From Afipia sp. (GTDB taxonomy: Bacteria > Pseudomonadota > Alphaproteobacteria > Rhizobiales > Xanthobacteraceae), in the NCBI GenBank assembly GCA_020056155.1, contig JAGVII010000835.1, forward strand, positions 1-17,495: a DNA stretch of 17,495 nucleotides. The letters run 5' to 3'. A model generated the notes under the pieces. That model saw only the letters and a program-made list of their open reading frames with translations. It did not search any database and was not told where the DNA came from. The stretch's first letter is position 1. Every line of letters starts with the position of its first letter. Below, one piece after another: positions 1 through 7,226 of this stretch. The position numbers were made by a program, and so were the translations under genes.

Positions 1-176
1 GGAGTGTGGGATGGCTCGAGCTCGAAGGTCGGCGTCGGACTTGTTAGCGCTGAGGCTTCGACAATCAACTCGTCAGTGACACGCCGCAACTCGCCGATCT
101 CCTGTTCGGCAAAGAGCCCCTCGGCGACGGTAAAACCTTTGGTGTGATATTCGGCGACGTGACGATCCGTCAACAT
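1..176 (-). CDS. PhyH (phytanoyl-CoA dioxygenase) family protein, N-terminal part
   Basis: Reading leftward from the ATG at 176 gives 58 uninterrupted codons beginning MLTDRHVAEYHTKGFTVAEG, and the frame runs off the window edge. The pattern Y-x-x-x-GF-x-V-x-x-x-LF followed by an acidic helix matches the start of the PhyH-type Fe(II)/2-oxoglutarate dioxygenases. The catalytic HxD...H residues would lie outside the window, so activity cannot be judged. An AAGGAG-type ribosome binding site lies a few bases upstream (AGGAAGGAGCGGAGC before ATG), which fixes the start. It diverges from the GntR-type regulator at 578, and a shared control region is plausible. PhyH-family enzymes include oxidases of small organic substrates, some of them phosphonates, but the substrate cannot be inferred here. 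Confidence 0.7.
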   Translation of the reverse strand, partial: MLTDRHVAEYHTKGFTVAEGLFAEQEIGELRRVTDELIVEASALTSPTPTFELEPSHT

Positions 177-577
177 GCTCCGCTCCTTCCTGGTGACGGG
201 CGGCGCGATCAGCGACGCCGCCCCGTTCGAAATCCCCTCCAGCGCTCACTTGTCCACTCAAGCTAGCTGGCAACCCGCGTTGTTCTGATAGCTCTCTGCG
301 GTGACAGGGGCGTGTATAGTATGTGTCGGTGGTGCGACATTCGCTCCATTGCGCAAAAATACTGCCTGGATCGACTGTTCGATTAGACAAGTGGCTTAGA
401 CCAGTTGTATGGCTGTGTTGATTGTCATGAATGCAGAAAGACTCCTGCAGCAGACACGAAACCCGCTGCAGTTTCGCGACATAAGCATTACAAATTATCT
501 TCTCCGCGCAGTGGTCTACGTTAGCGCAACCGAGCCGCATTATTCCCGACAGCAACCATCTTCGATGCGATGTCATC
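177..577. promoter_or_regulatory. divergent intergenic region between PhyH gene and GntR regulator
   Basis: About 400 bases without a convincing gene separate the two divergent starts. It contains the short dyad CTTG-TCCACT-CAAG followed at once by the palindrome AGCTAGCT (about 248-270). A TATAGT hexamer lies at 315-320, and a TAGACAAG / TAGACCAG pair lies near 385-403. Any of these could be promoter or GntR-operator elements, but none has a well placed -35 partner or a firm family consensus. Small reading frames here look like chance. Confidence 0.3.
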
Positions 578-1318
578 ATGAGCGAACAGCAGCAAGCCCG
601 GCGACGGTCGGACCACGAAGAGCGCGGGGTCTATCTTCACATTGCACGGCAGCTTCAGGGACGTATCCGCGCCGCCTATAAATCGGGTGACCGGCTGCCG
701 TCGGAGCGCGCGTTGGCGCACGAGTTCAATGTGCACCGGAATACGATCCGGCGCGCGATCGAAGCGCTGAACAAGGCGGGCATAATTTCAACGACCTGGG
801 GCGCCCGGAGTGTCGTGACGAAGAAGCGGCTCAACCATCGTATCACCTTCAATACGAGTTTCACCGCGTCGGCACTGGCGGCAGGCGTTACCCCCAGAAC
901 GGAATTGATTTCGGCCGCGGATCTCCCGTCCCGCACCTCGCTCCAGATCTGTCGCCGCGTCCTGCAAAGGGACCCGACCGGCGAGGTCACCACCGTTCGG
1001 TATATGGACGACGAGCCCGTTTGCTGGATCCGGCAATTGCTGTTTGGGTTTAATGCGCAGTGGCTCATGGAGGGCTTTACTGGAGCTTCCGTCCACGAAT
1101 GGATGTGCGAGAAGATCGGCGTCAGTCCTCAACGTATCGAGACCATCGTCGGAGCCGATCGCGCAACGAGCATCGATTGCAAAATGCTGCGGGTGCCCCG
1201 CGGGGCCTCGATCTTGTATTCCCACAGCGTCAACAATGATCCGCGAACCCAGGAATTGATGGAATTGTCGATCACTCGCTTCAGGAGTGAAGCCGCGGAA
1301 TTGAGAATGACGCTGTAG
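578..1318 (+). CDS. GntR family transcriptional regulator (HutC/PhnF type)
   Basis: This is a 246-residue cytoplasmic DNA-binding regulator of the usual length for the HutC subfamily. Residues about 18-85 form the GntR winged helix, with the hallmark GDRLPSERALAHEFNVHRNT and then a TIRRAIEALNKAGII recognition segment and wing. Residues about 90-240 form a UTRA-type effector domain, including the typical VRYMDDEPVCWIRQ stretch and a late SILYSHSVN strand. UTRA regulators normally repress until a small molecule binds. The divergent PhyH gene is the likely target by position. No strong Shine-Dalgarno precedes the ATG, but the helix-turn-helix starts soon after it, so this start is reasonable. 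The ligand is unknown; PhnF-like members respond to phosphonates or phosphate, others to histidine derivatives or sugars. Confidence 0.85.
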   Translation: MSEQQQARRRSDHEERGVYLHIARQLQGRIRAAYKSGDRLPSERALAHEFNVHRNTIRRAIEALNKAGIISTTWGARSVVTKKRLNHRITFNTSFTASALAAGVTPRTELISAADLPSRTSLQICRRVLQRDPTGEVTTVRYMDDEPVCWIRQLLFGFNAQWLMEGFTGASVHEWMCEKIGVSPQRIETIVGADRATSIDCKMLRVPRGASILYSHSVNNDPRTQELMELSITRFRSEAAELRMTL

Positions 1319-1762
1319 AAGCCCGGTGGAGCAAGAATGCCGGACTGCGAAAGCCACACACGACGAACGCGCCACAATAGCCCTTAGGACTTCTTGAGCC
1401 TCCTTCCGTCTTCTCAACCAGCTCAATCACCATCTGCGTACTATCGCATTCGAACCGTTGATTTACGGCGCATTCGCGCTCGGGCTGAAATCTCGGTTTG
1501 CTGGAGAGGCCGATCCTGACCTCTGGAATGTGCTGAGAGGAACTCGCCACTCACGACACCGGCCAGCGAATTGCGATGGCGGGCCAAGCATCGACCTGAT
1601 GTACAGGTGTGAAGAGATCATTTTGAAGCAATTTGACGCCTTCTGATCGGACGATTTTGGTTCGTCTTGGTTCAGTTTGCGTCGGAGAACCTGCGGCGAC
1701 GTTTGCATGATCGAACATTACCCCGGCACGCAGTCGTTCGGCTGACATCCCATCGTCATGCA
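1319..1762. other. gene-poor stretch between regulator and traD
   Basis: About 440 bases lie between the GntR stop and the end of traD. Short frames exist on both strands (for example 1458-1646 plus), but none shows a recognisable domain, a good ribosome binding site or a convincing protein composition. In Ti-type systems traG, the coupling protein, would lie downstream of traD, that is, leftward in this stretch. I see no traG-like Walker motif here. Confidence 0.4.
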
Positions 1763-2029
1763 TCAACGACGAACTCCTGAAACAGTTCGATCTGTCCCCT
1801 TCTGTGTTGCCGGATCCGCCTCGAACGCCTGCTTCCCCTTTGCGCCCCATAGCTCGCGCGCCTGTGCGCCTTGATCGCTTTTGAGCTTGTCTGCCATCCA
1901 AAGCAGCGCGCCAAGGATGGTAGCGCGATCATCGCCGGTCAGGTCGATGAGTCCAGCTTTCACGACGAGCCCGCCGAGTTCGATCAGATGCCGCGTGCGC
2001 TTGCGGCGCTCGACTTGCCATGTGCGCAT
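1763..2029 (-). CDS. traD: conjugal transfer protein TraD
   Basis: An 88-residue small basic protein of the Ti/rhizobial-plasmid TraD family, thought to be an accessory of the relaxosome. The N-terminus is strongly basic (VERRKRTRHLIELGGLVVKAGL), the family signature. The helical segment RATILGALLWMADKLKSD follows, as in other TraD proteins. I chose the ATG at 2029 because it begins just before this signature and sits one base past the traC stop, giving tight translational coupling. A longer in-frame start at 2155 would overlap traC and is unlikely. The last 20 or so residues (after the AFEADP segment) are not family-typical and may be read-through. No traG gene follows, unlike in complete Ti-type operons. 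Confidence 0.8.
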   Translation of the reverse strand: MRTWQVERRKRTRHLIELGGLVVKAGLIDLTGDDRATILGALLWMADKLKSDQGAQARELWGAKGKQAFEADPATQKGTDRTVSGVRR

Positions 2030-2030
2030 A

Positions 2031-2357
2031 TCATGCCGAGCCCTTGCTGCCTGGCGACGGTTGCGCGCCGCCCAGTTTCGCCGGAGCGCCGCCAGTGTTG
2101 CGCTCAGCTGCCGGTGCAGTTCGCCGCGCCCGGCCCTGAAAGAACGCGGCCCCACGTTTTGCCCATGCCTCCTTTCTTGCAGTGTCCTTCGTCTCTGCCA
2201 GCATGATCAGTGCGCCTGCCAGTTCGTCGGCGCCGAGGCTATCTGCTCCGGTGGCGATGACCACTTCGCCGAGCTGCTGCACCTTGCGGCTCTTGAGGTC
2301 GCGTGCCTTGTCCTGAAGTGCTTTCAGTTCCCCATCGAAATCCCGTGGCTTGCGCAT
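2031..2357 (-). CDS. traC: conjugal transfer protein TraC
   Basis: A 108-residue protein starting MRKPRDFDGELKALQDKA, typical of alphaproteobacterial TraC relaxosome accessory proteins. It has a charged N-terminal helix and then a VQQLGEVVIATGADSL-DELAGAL motif. The sequence RKEAWAKRGAAFFQG follows, and the tail is low-complexity and Ala/Gly/Pro-rich. The ATG at 2357 has a GGAG ribosome binding site (2364-2367, minus sense) six bases upstream. The frame stays open on the minus strand to 3638, antisense to traA, but homology begins only at this ATG. traC and traD form a leftward operon diverging from traA, with the oriT between them. The role in nicking is inferred from the family, not from the sequence. 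Confidence 0.83.
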   Translation of the reverse strand: MRKPRDFDGELKALQDKARDLKSRKVQQLGEVVIATGADSLGADELAGALIMLAETKDTARKEAWAKRGAAFFQGRARRTAPAAERNTGGAPAKLGGAQPSPGSKGSA

Positions 2358-2401
2358 CACGTTCTCCAGCAATGTTGATGGAGTGATGATAGTCGAGCGC
2401 C

Positions 2402-2447
2402 CGGTGTAATGCTGTAAGGTTACCGGGACGGCTTGAGACGGTGTAAT
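2402..2447 (+). repeat. direct repeat CGGTGTAAT, two copies
   Basis: The nonamer CGGTGTAAT occurs at 2402-2410 and 2439-2447, with a small GTAA-GG-TTAC dyad (2414-2423) between the copies. It lies in the traC/traA divergent region next to the oriT. Repeats there often bind relaxosome or regulatory proteins, but no known consensus is recognised. Confidence 0.4.
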
Positions 2448-2467
2448 CCCGCCCGAGAATTTTTCGA

Positions 2468-2510
2468 AGGAGGGCGCGCTTATACGTCGTTCCGACGTGC
2501 GCTTCTCCGT
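2468..2510. other. oriT: origin of transfer (oriT), RSF1010/Ti type
   Basis: The stretch contains the core AGGGCGCGCTTATA (2471-2484). Its reverse complement, TATAAGCGCGCCCT, closely matches the RSF1010/Ti nick region (TAAGTGCG^CCCT). By analogy the cut would be on the minus strand between G2475 and C2474. Beside it is a perfect hairpin, ACGTCG (2484-2489), TTC loop, CGACGT (2493-2498). The symmetry extends imperfectly outward (GGAGGGCGC on the left, GCGCTTCTCC on the right). The position between divergent traC and traA is exactly where the Ti-plasmid oriT lies, and the TraA relaxase beside it is the matching MOBQ type. The exact nick position is inferred. Confidence 0.8.
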
Positions 2511-2528
2511 GTAGATGATTCGGTCGCG

Positions 2529-5477
2529 ATGGCGATCTATCATCTTCACGTCAAGGTCATTGGCCGCAAGTCTGGCTCCAGCGCGGTGGCGTCGGCCGCC
2601 TACCGCTCGGGCTCGCGGCTGCGCGACGAGCGGCTTGACCGCAGCCACGATTTTTCCGGCAAGCGCGGCGTCGCTCATTCCGAGGTGATGCTGCCTGAAC
2701 ATGCGCCGGAAGCGTGGAGCGACCGTGAACGGCTCTGGAACGATGTCGAGGCGTTCGAGGTTCGCAAGGACGCCCAGCTTGCCCGTGAGGTCGAATTCGC
2801 CATCCCGCGCGAGATGACGCAAGCTCAAGGCATCGAACTGGCCCGCGACTTCGCGCAGGCGGAGTTTGTAAGTTTGGGCATGATTGCCGATCTCAATGTG
2901 CATTGGGACATCGGCGAAGACGGTCTGGCCAAACCCCATGCCCACGTCATGCTGACCATGCGCGCGATGGACGAGAATGGCTTTGGTCCCAAGGTCCGGG
3001 ACTGGAACCGCACGGAGATGATCGAGCGTTGGCGCGAACGCTGGGCGGGGCTTGCCAATGAGCGGCTGGCGGAACTCGACATCGACGCGCGGATCGACCA
3101 TCGCAGCTTCGAGGCGCAGGGGATCGCGCTGGAGCCGCAAAGCCAGATCGGCGCACCCGCGCAACGGATCGAGCGCGAAGGAAACGAGGCCGACCGCGCC
3201 GAGATGCACCGCGAGATCGCGCGCGGCAATGGCGCGCGGATCATCGCCGATCCTTCCCTCGGGCTGGACGCGATCACGCGACAGCAATCGACCTTCACGC
3301 AGCGAGACATAGCGAAGTTCGCCCACCGTCACAGCGACGGTCTCGACCAGTTCAATGAGGTCATGGGCGCGATGCGTAGCGCTCCAGATCTTGTCGAACT
3401 CGGCAATGACGCTCGCGGCGAGGATCGGTTCACCACCCGCGAGATGATCGAGGCTGAACAGCGCCTGCACCGCGCCGCCGAACTCATGGCGGAACGGGAG
3501 CGCCATGAGTTGCGTGACACGGATCGCGAAGCGGCTTTGGCGCGTGCGGAAGCGCGCGGCCTTGTCCTTTCGAGCGAGCAAGCTGATGCGCTGTCGCATG
3601 TCACGGATGGGCGCGATTTGGGCGTCGTGGTCGGCCATGCCGGAACGGGAAAGAGCGCGATGCTGGGCGTGGCGCGGGAGGCATGGGAAGCAGCGGGCTA
3701 CGAGGTCCGGGGCGTAACACTGTCTGGCATTGCGGCGGAAAACCTCGAAGGCGGATCGGGAATCTCGTCACGCACCATTGCGAGTATGGAACATGGCTGG
3801 GGACAGGGCCGCGACCTGCTCACGATCCGCGACGTGCTTGTCATCGACGAGGCGGGCATGGTCGGCACACGGCAGTTGGAACGCGTACTGTCCCATGCTG
3901 CCGACGCCGGCGCCAAGGTCGTGCTGGTCGGCGATCCGCAACAGCTGCAAGCAATAGAAGCGGGAGCGGCCTTCCGCTCGATCCATGAACGCCATGGCGG
4001 TGCCGAGATCGGCGAGGTGCGCCGTCAGCGCCAGGACTGGCAGCAGGACGCCACCCGTGATCTCGCCAACGGCAAAACCGGCCATGCGCTGGAGGCCTAT
4101 CGCTCTCACGGCATGGTGCATGAGGCCCAAACACGCGAGCAGGCGCGCGACGATCTGATCGACCGCTGGGACCGCGACCGGCAGGCATCGCCGGACCGTG
4201 CCTGCATCATCCTCACCCATACCAATGACGAGGTGCGCGCGCTCAACGAGGCTGCGCGGACGCGGATGCGTGCCGCCGGTGATCTCGGCAATGAGGTGCG
4301 TTTGACCGTCGAGCGCGGCGACCGCGGCTTCGCCAGCGGGGATCGCGTCATGTTCCTGCAAAACGAACGTGGCCTCGGCGTGAAGAACGGCACCCTCGGC
4401 ACCATCGAACAGGTGAGCGCGCAGTCCATCACCGTTCAGACCGACGATGGCCGATCCGTGCACTTTGATCTCAAAGATTTCAACCGCATCGACCATGGCT
4501 ATGCGGCGACCATCCACAAGGCGCAGGGCATGACGGTGGACCGCATCCATGTGCTGGCGACACCGGGCATGGATGCCCATAGCAGCTATGTCGCCCTGTC
4601 ACGACACCGCGACGGCGTGGAGCTGCATTATGGCCGCGACGATTTTGCCAATCGGGACCGGCTCACCCGCACCCTGTCGCGCGACCGGTCGAAGGACATG
4701 GCTTTGGATTACGAGCAGCGCGATCCGGTCCAGAGCTATGCCGAGCGGCGCGGCATCACCTTCGGCGAGCGCGTTGCCGAAATTGTCAAGAAGATCGTGC
4801 CGGAGAAAGTGCGCAACATGTTCGACGGCCTGCGGCCGTCTCCCCACGCCGTCCCTGGCCCGGACGGCACGCGGAGGCTGGAACTGGAAGCGTCGGAAAA
4901 GAAGTCGGTGGAAGACCTGGAAGCGGCGCTGCGCAAGGCCCGCACCAAGGCGCTGCTCCGCCATGCCCAAGCCGTGGATGCGATCTTCGATATCCATGAG
5001 CGGGGCGGCAAGGCCAGCCCGACACAGGTGAAGGAATTGCAGGAGGCCCGCAAGGTCTTCGAGGGGGTGCGGCCCTATGGCTCGCACGACGCCGAAGCCG
5101 CCTACAAGAAGAATCCGGAACTCGCCCGCGAGGCGGCTGGCGGCCAGGTCAACCGCGCCATCCGCGCGCTCCAGCTCGAAACCGAGCTGCGGACCGATCC
5201 GAGCCGCCGCGCCGACCGTTTCGTGGAACGCTGGCAGAAGCTCGACCACACCAGCCAGCGTCAATATCAGGCTGGCGACATGTCCGGCTACAACGCGACG
5301 CGCTCGACGATGGGCGACATGGCCAAAAGCCTCGAACGCGATCCGCAAATGGAATCCATCCTCGCCAACCGCAAGAAAGACCTCGGCATCGCGTTCGAAT
5401 CAGGCCGCCGGCTCGGCCAGGAGTTGGCCTTTACCCACGGCATCGACCTTGGCCGCGGCCGAGGCATCGGAATTTGA
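2529..5477 (+). CDS. traA: Ti-type conjugative relaxase-helicase TraA (MOBQ)
   Basis: A 982-residue relaxase fused to a RecD/TraI-like DNA helicase. It would nick oriT, stay bound to the 5' end and unwind the transferred strand. The start MAIYHLHVKVIGRKSGSSAV is the conserved MOBQ/MobA-MobL N-terminus. Tyr25 in AAYRSG is the likely nicking residue, and His125, His137 and His139 (KPHAHV) form the metal site. The helicase part has a Walker A GHAGTGKS at residues 369-376 and a Walker B IDEAG around 440. Later motifs are YAATIHKAQGMTVD and YVALSRHR. The C-terminal third is charged and helical, as in Ti TraA. An in-frame ATG at 2433 would place oriT inside the gene, so 2529 is preferred. No clear Shine-Dalgarno is visible. 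All key motifs are intact. traF and traB, usual downstream partners, are absent. Confidence 0.93.
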   Translation: MAIYHLHVKVIGRKSGSSAVASAAYRSGSRLRDERLDRSHDFSGKRGVAHSEVMLPEHAPEAWSDRERLWNDVEAFEVRKDAQLAREVEFAIPREMTQAQGIELARDFAQAEFVSLGMIADLNVHWDIGEDGLAKPHAHVMLTMRAMDENGFGPKVRDWNRTEMIERWRERWAGLANERLAELDIDARIDHRSFEAQGIALEPQSQIGAPAQRIEREGNEADRAEMHREIARGNGARIIADPSLGLDAITRQQSTFTQRDIAKFAHRHSDGLDQFNEVMGAMRSAPDLVELGNDARGEDRFTTREMIEAEQRLHRAAELMAERERHELRDTDREAALARAEARGLVLSSEQADALSHVTDGRDLGVVVGHAGTGKSAMLGVAREAWEAAGYEVRGVTLSGIAAENLEGGSGISSRTIASMEHGWGQGRDLLTIRDVLVIDEAGMVGTRQLERVLSHAADAGAKVVLVGDPQQLQAIEAGAAFRSIHERHGGAEIGEVRRQRQDWQQDATRDLANGKTGHALEAYRSHGMVHEAQTREQARDDLIDRWDRDRQASPDRACIILTHTNDEVRALNEAARTRMRAAGDLGNEVRLTVERGDRGFASGDRVMFLQNERGLGVKNGTLGTIEQVSAQSITVQTDDGRSVHFDLKDFNRIDHGYAATIHKAQGMTVDRIHVLATPGMDAHSSYVALSRHRDGVELHYGRDDFANRDRLTRTLSRDRSKDMALDYEQRDPVQSYAERRGITFGERVAEIVKKIVPEKVRNMFDGLRPSPHAVPGPDGTRRLELEASEKKSVEDLEAALRKARTKALLRHAQAVDAIFDIHERGGKASPTQVKELQEARKVFEGVRPYGSHDAEAAYKKNPELAREAAGGQVNRAIRALQLETELRTDPSRRADRFVERWQKLDHTSQRQYQAGDMSGYNATRSTMGDMAKSLERDPQMESILANRKKDLGIAFESGRRLGQELAFTHGIDLGRGRGIGI

Positions 5478-5606
5478 CCCATCCTATTTTCCGCCGTCTC
5501 TCCGCCACGCTCCAACGAGTCGAAAAACCCCTCTTGCGCGTCTTCGAACGCCAGCCTGTCTGGTCTCAGCAGCCGTCAGAAACAGCCAGCAGGAGGCCGC
5601 GCGGCC

Positions 5607-5822
5607 ATGCGCGAACCGGACCGTATCATCCGTCTGAAAACTGTCCTTTCCCGGACCGGGCTGTCCCGGTCCACCATCTACCGCAAGATCGCCGAAGGCA
5701 CGTTCCCGGCTCAGCTCAAAATCAGCACCAACGGGACCGGCTGGCATGAATCCGACATCAACCGCTGGATCGCAGATCCTGTCGGATGGCGTCCGACAGG
5801 CGAGTTCGATGAAGTCCGCTGA
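5607..5822 (+). CDS. AlpA family DNA-binding regulator
   Basis: A 71-residue AlpA/phage-regulatory type helix-turn-helix protein. The motif LKTVLSRTGLSRSTIYRKI, then EGTFPAQLKI and GWHESDINRWI, is the standard MerR-like winged helix of this family. The family often regulates excision or integrase genes on integrated elements. A good AGGAGG ribosome binding site (5591-5596) precedes the ATG. It lies 129 bases after traA in the same direction and may be cotranscribed. Its target in this element is unknown. A strong inverted repeat lies inside its 3' part. Confidence 0.85.
   Translation: MREPDRIIRLKTVLSRTGLSRSTIYRKIAEGTFPAQLKISTNGTGWHESDINRWIADPVGWRPTGEFDEVR
5778..5800. repeat. perfect hairpin within the 3' end of the AlpA-like gene
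   Basis: CCTGTCGGA (5778-5786) and TCCGACAGG (5792-5800) are perfectly complementary around a 5-base loop, TGGCG. The hairpin is coding (DPVGWRPTG). No T-run follows, so it is not a standard terminator. It could be an operator for the encoded protein, an RNA structure, or chance. Confidence 0.5.
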
Positions 5823-6024
5823 GGTCAGTGGTTGCCTGCCTTCGGCCAGACCATCCGGCGGCATGTCCTTTTGCTGCTGACAGCAGTGAACCGGACCGGC
5901 CTGAGGCCGTAAAGGCTGGCGCTGTCGCCCCCCGCTTCGCGGCTTCGGCCTTGACGGCCTGACGCCGCCCCGGTTTGGGCTCTCCAAGCAGACAAGGCGG
6001 ATAGCGCTCCCAATCCGGACTGCT
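5823..6024. other. short GC-rich intergenic spacer
   Basis: About 200 GC-rich bases follow the AlpA-like gene, with repeated GGCCTGAGGCC / GGCCTTGACGGCC-like short dyads. I find no reading frame worth calling. It ends at the broken recombinase remnant. Confidence 0.35.
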
Positions 6025-6370
6025 ATGCCCTGCACCAACCATGTGCTTGGCAACGGCTGCGACGACGCCTGCGCCGTGGACCGCAAGGCGCTGGAAAGCC
6101 GCGTGCTGACCGGGCTGCGCGAGCGCATGATGACGCCGGAGATCGACGCCGAGGTCATGCGCGCCTATTCGCAGGAAACCAATCGACTCAACCGCCAGCG
6201 CCGAAGCTCATTGGAATCCACCCGCCACGAGCTTGCCGAAGCCAGGAAAGGCCATCGCGGAGATCGCGCTCGTCATCGAGCAACGCGGTTGGCACCGCGC
6301 CCTGTCCGACCGGCTGACCGAGCTTGTGGCCAAACAGACAGCCTCACCGCCCGCTGAGCGGACGCCATAG
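6025..6370 (+). pseudogene. 3' remnant of a large serine recombinase, frameshifted
   Basis: Codons from 6025 read MPCTNHVLGNGCDDACAVDR, then KALESRVLTGLRERMMTPEI and a charged helix with QETNRLNRQRR. This matches the zinc-ribbon and coiled-coil C-terminus of phage-type serine recombinases. Near 6244-6250 (an AGGAAAGG run) similarity moves to the +1 frame, which reads KAIAEIALVIEQRGWHRALS and DRLTELVAKQ, ending at a TAG at 6368-6370. The N-terminal catalytic domain and the central recombinase domain are absent. This is therefore a decayed gene fragment, not a functional enzyme. It is a different protein from the intact recombinase at 7227-8819, which lacks these cysteines. It suggests an older element insertion beside the tra block. 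Confidence 0.75.
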
Positions 6371-6422
6371 CGTGGCACAGCGCAGACTTGGGCTGTTCAC
6401 CTACGCCAAGACGCGTGACACA

Positions 6423-6755
6423 ATGCGTACCATGGCTCATCCTCGCAGATCCCATGACCACGTTTCGACGAACAAGGCAGTGTCGAGTGTGGACAACGAT
6501 AAGAGTACCGGAGTTGATCCGATCGACCCCTCGGCCCTCGGTTTTACGAAAGTAGCGTACGCGGTCGACGAGACACTTGAGTTGCTCAGTATCGGCCGCA
6601 CTGCGCTGTACGCAGCGGTCAAACGAGGTGATCTCAAACGCGTCAAGTTCGGCAAAAAGACGTTGTTTTACGCTGCCGACCTTGCCGCGTTTATGGCGCG
6701 GCTTCGGCACCTGAGCGAATCGGATGAGAGCCAGGGCGATCACGGGCCTCGCTAG
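6423..6755 (+). CDS. helix-turn-helix (excisionase-like) DNA-binding protein
   Basis: About 110 residues if the ATG at 6423 is used (another ATG is at 6432; the frame is open from 6324). Only the C-terminal half is recognisable: VDETLELLSIGRTALYAAVK followed by RGDLKRVKFGKKTLF and YAADLAAFMARL. This is the winged helix of the excisionase/MerR-like HTH family found on plasmids and prophages. The first 50 or so residues are polar and show no domain. No clear ribosome binding site precedes either ATG, so the start is uncertain. It lies between two recombinase loci and may be a recombination directionality factor or a simple regulator. Confidence 0.65.
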   Translation: MRTMAHPRRSHDHVSTNKAVSSVDNDKSTGVDPIDPSALGFTKVAYAVDETLELLSIGRTALYAAVKRGDLKRVKFGKKTLFYAADLAAFMARLRHLSESDESQGDHGPR

Positions 6756-6960
6756 ATATTAGCGCCTAAATGCAAGATTGACCTGCAGCCCGCCGTGGCA
6801 CCGACAATCAAGCTGCTCGTGCCGGACCAACTTCAAAAAGTACTTTCCCGACTGATAGCGATCGAGCTACCTTCGTAGTTCGATCGGACGCGATGGACGA
6901 CCAGAGCGCCGCTGGCGACTGCACGTAGGGCCGGCGGACCGATCTTCTTCCCCTTGGCAA

Positions 6961-6983
6961 CTTTGTTGGTATCTTTGTTGGTA
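6961..6983 (+). repeat. tandem direct repeat CTTTGTTGGTA x2
   Basis: CTTTGTTGGTA occurs at 6961-6971 and again at 6973-6983, separated by a single T, so the period is 12 bases. A tightly phased pair like this can be a recombinase or regulator arm site. The function is not known. Confidence 0.55.
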
Positions 6984-7078
6984 CCCGTTGAATCAACATT
7001 TTGATAAGACCAAGAAACCCCTCAAGAAAAGCAGCTTCATATGGCGGCTGCCGGGCCCACCACGCAGTCCTCCGATAT

Positions 7079-7092
7079 TCGCGATATCGCGA
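7079..7092. repeat. perfect 14-base palindrome TCGCGATATCGCGA
   Basis: A fully self-complementary sequence in the non-coding region downstream of the recombinase gene. It overlaps a short direct repeat (CGATAT TCG CGATAT). It is a candidate protein-binding or crossover site, but chance is possible. Confidence 0.5.
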
Positions 7093-7102
7093 GACCGACG
7101 GG

Positions 7103-7126
7103 AAAAGCCCGCTTTTGGCGGGCTTT
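7103..7126 (-). terminator. intrinsic terminator for the serine recombinase gene
   Basis: The hairpin AAAGCCCGC (7104-7112), TTTTG loop, GCGGGCTTT (7118-7126) is perfectly paired. On the minus strand the 3' arm ends in TTTT (7106-7103), about 100 bases past the recombinase stop, as expected for a rho-independent terminator. It may also work weakly on the plus strand. Confidence 0.65.
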
Positions 7127-7226
7127 CTGAAACTACCTGTTGCTCAATCGGTCTCAGAGACCCGCGTTCGGTCGATTTGGTTGGTTTGTCTCTGTGGCGG
7201 GAAAATCCTGTTCCCCAGCCAGCCAA

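Larger units (their letters stand above)
6756..7226. other. intergenic region downstream of the serine recombinase
   Basis: About 470 bases between convergent genes, with no credible protein gene. It carries a tandem CTTTGTTGGTA repeat (6961-6983), a 14-base palindrome (7079-7092) and a terminator-like hairpin (7104-7126), listed separately. I looked for a tRNA 3' end as an integration target and did not see one. Confidence 0.4.

Noticed and set aside
73..579. 168-codon minus-strand frame at the left edge
   Set aside because: It overlaps the PhyH start in another frame, has a low-complexity Arg-rich tail and no recognisable domain; the PhyH frame has the ribosome binding site.
788..1426. 212-codon minus-strand frame antisense to the GntR gene
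   Set aside because: It is antisense to a well supported winged-helix regulator and shows no domain.
1430..1480. Possible tRNA T-arm (reverse strand GGTTCGAAT)
   Set aside because: The flanking bases do not pair into a T-stem and no cloverleaf can be drawn.
2433..2528. Upstream in-frame ATG that would lengthen TraA by 32 residues
   Set aside because: It would put the oriT hairpin inside the gene; the conserved family start MAIYHLHVKVI lies at 2529.
2031..3638. Long 535-codon minus-strand frame covering traC and the antisense of traA
   Set aside because: Only the last 108 codons match TraC and have a ribosome binding site; the rest is the antisense of the strongly conserved traA relaxase region.
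3768..5348. Two long minus-strand frames (270 and 249 codons) inside traA
   Set aside because: They are shadows of a GC-rich gene; they show no domain and the plus-strand helicase motifs are unambiguous.
6808..6999. Minus-strand 63-codon frame starting MLIQRVPTKIPTKL
   Set aside because: The start comes from the tandem CTTTGTTGGTA repeat and the rest shows no integrase or other domain.
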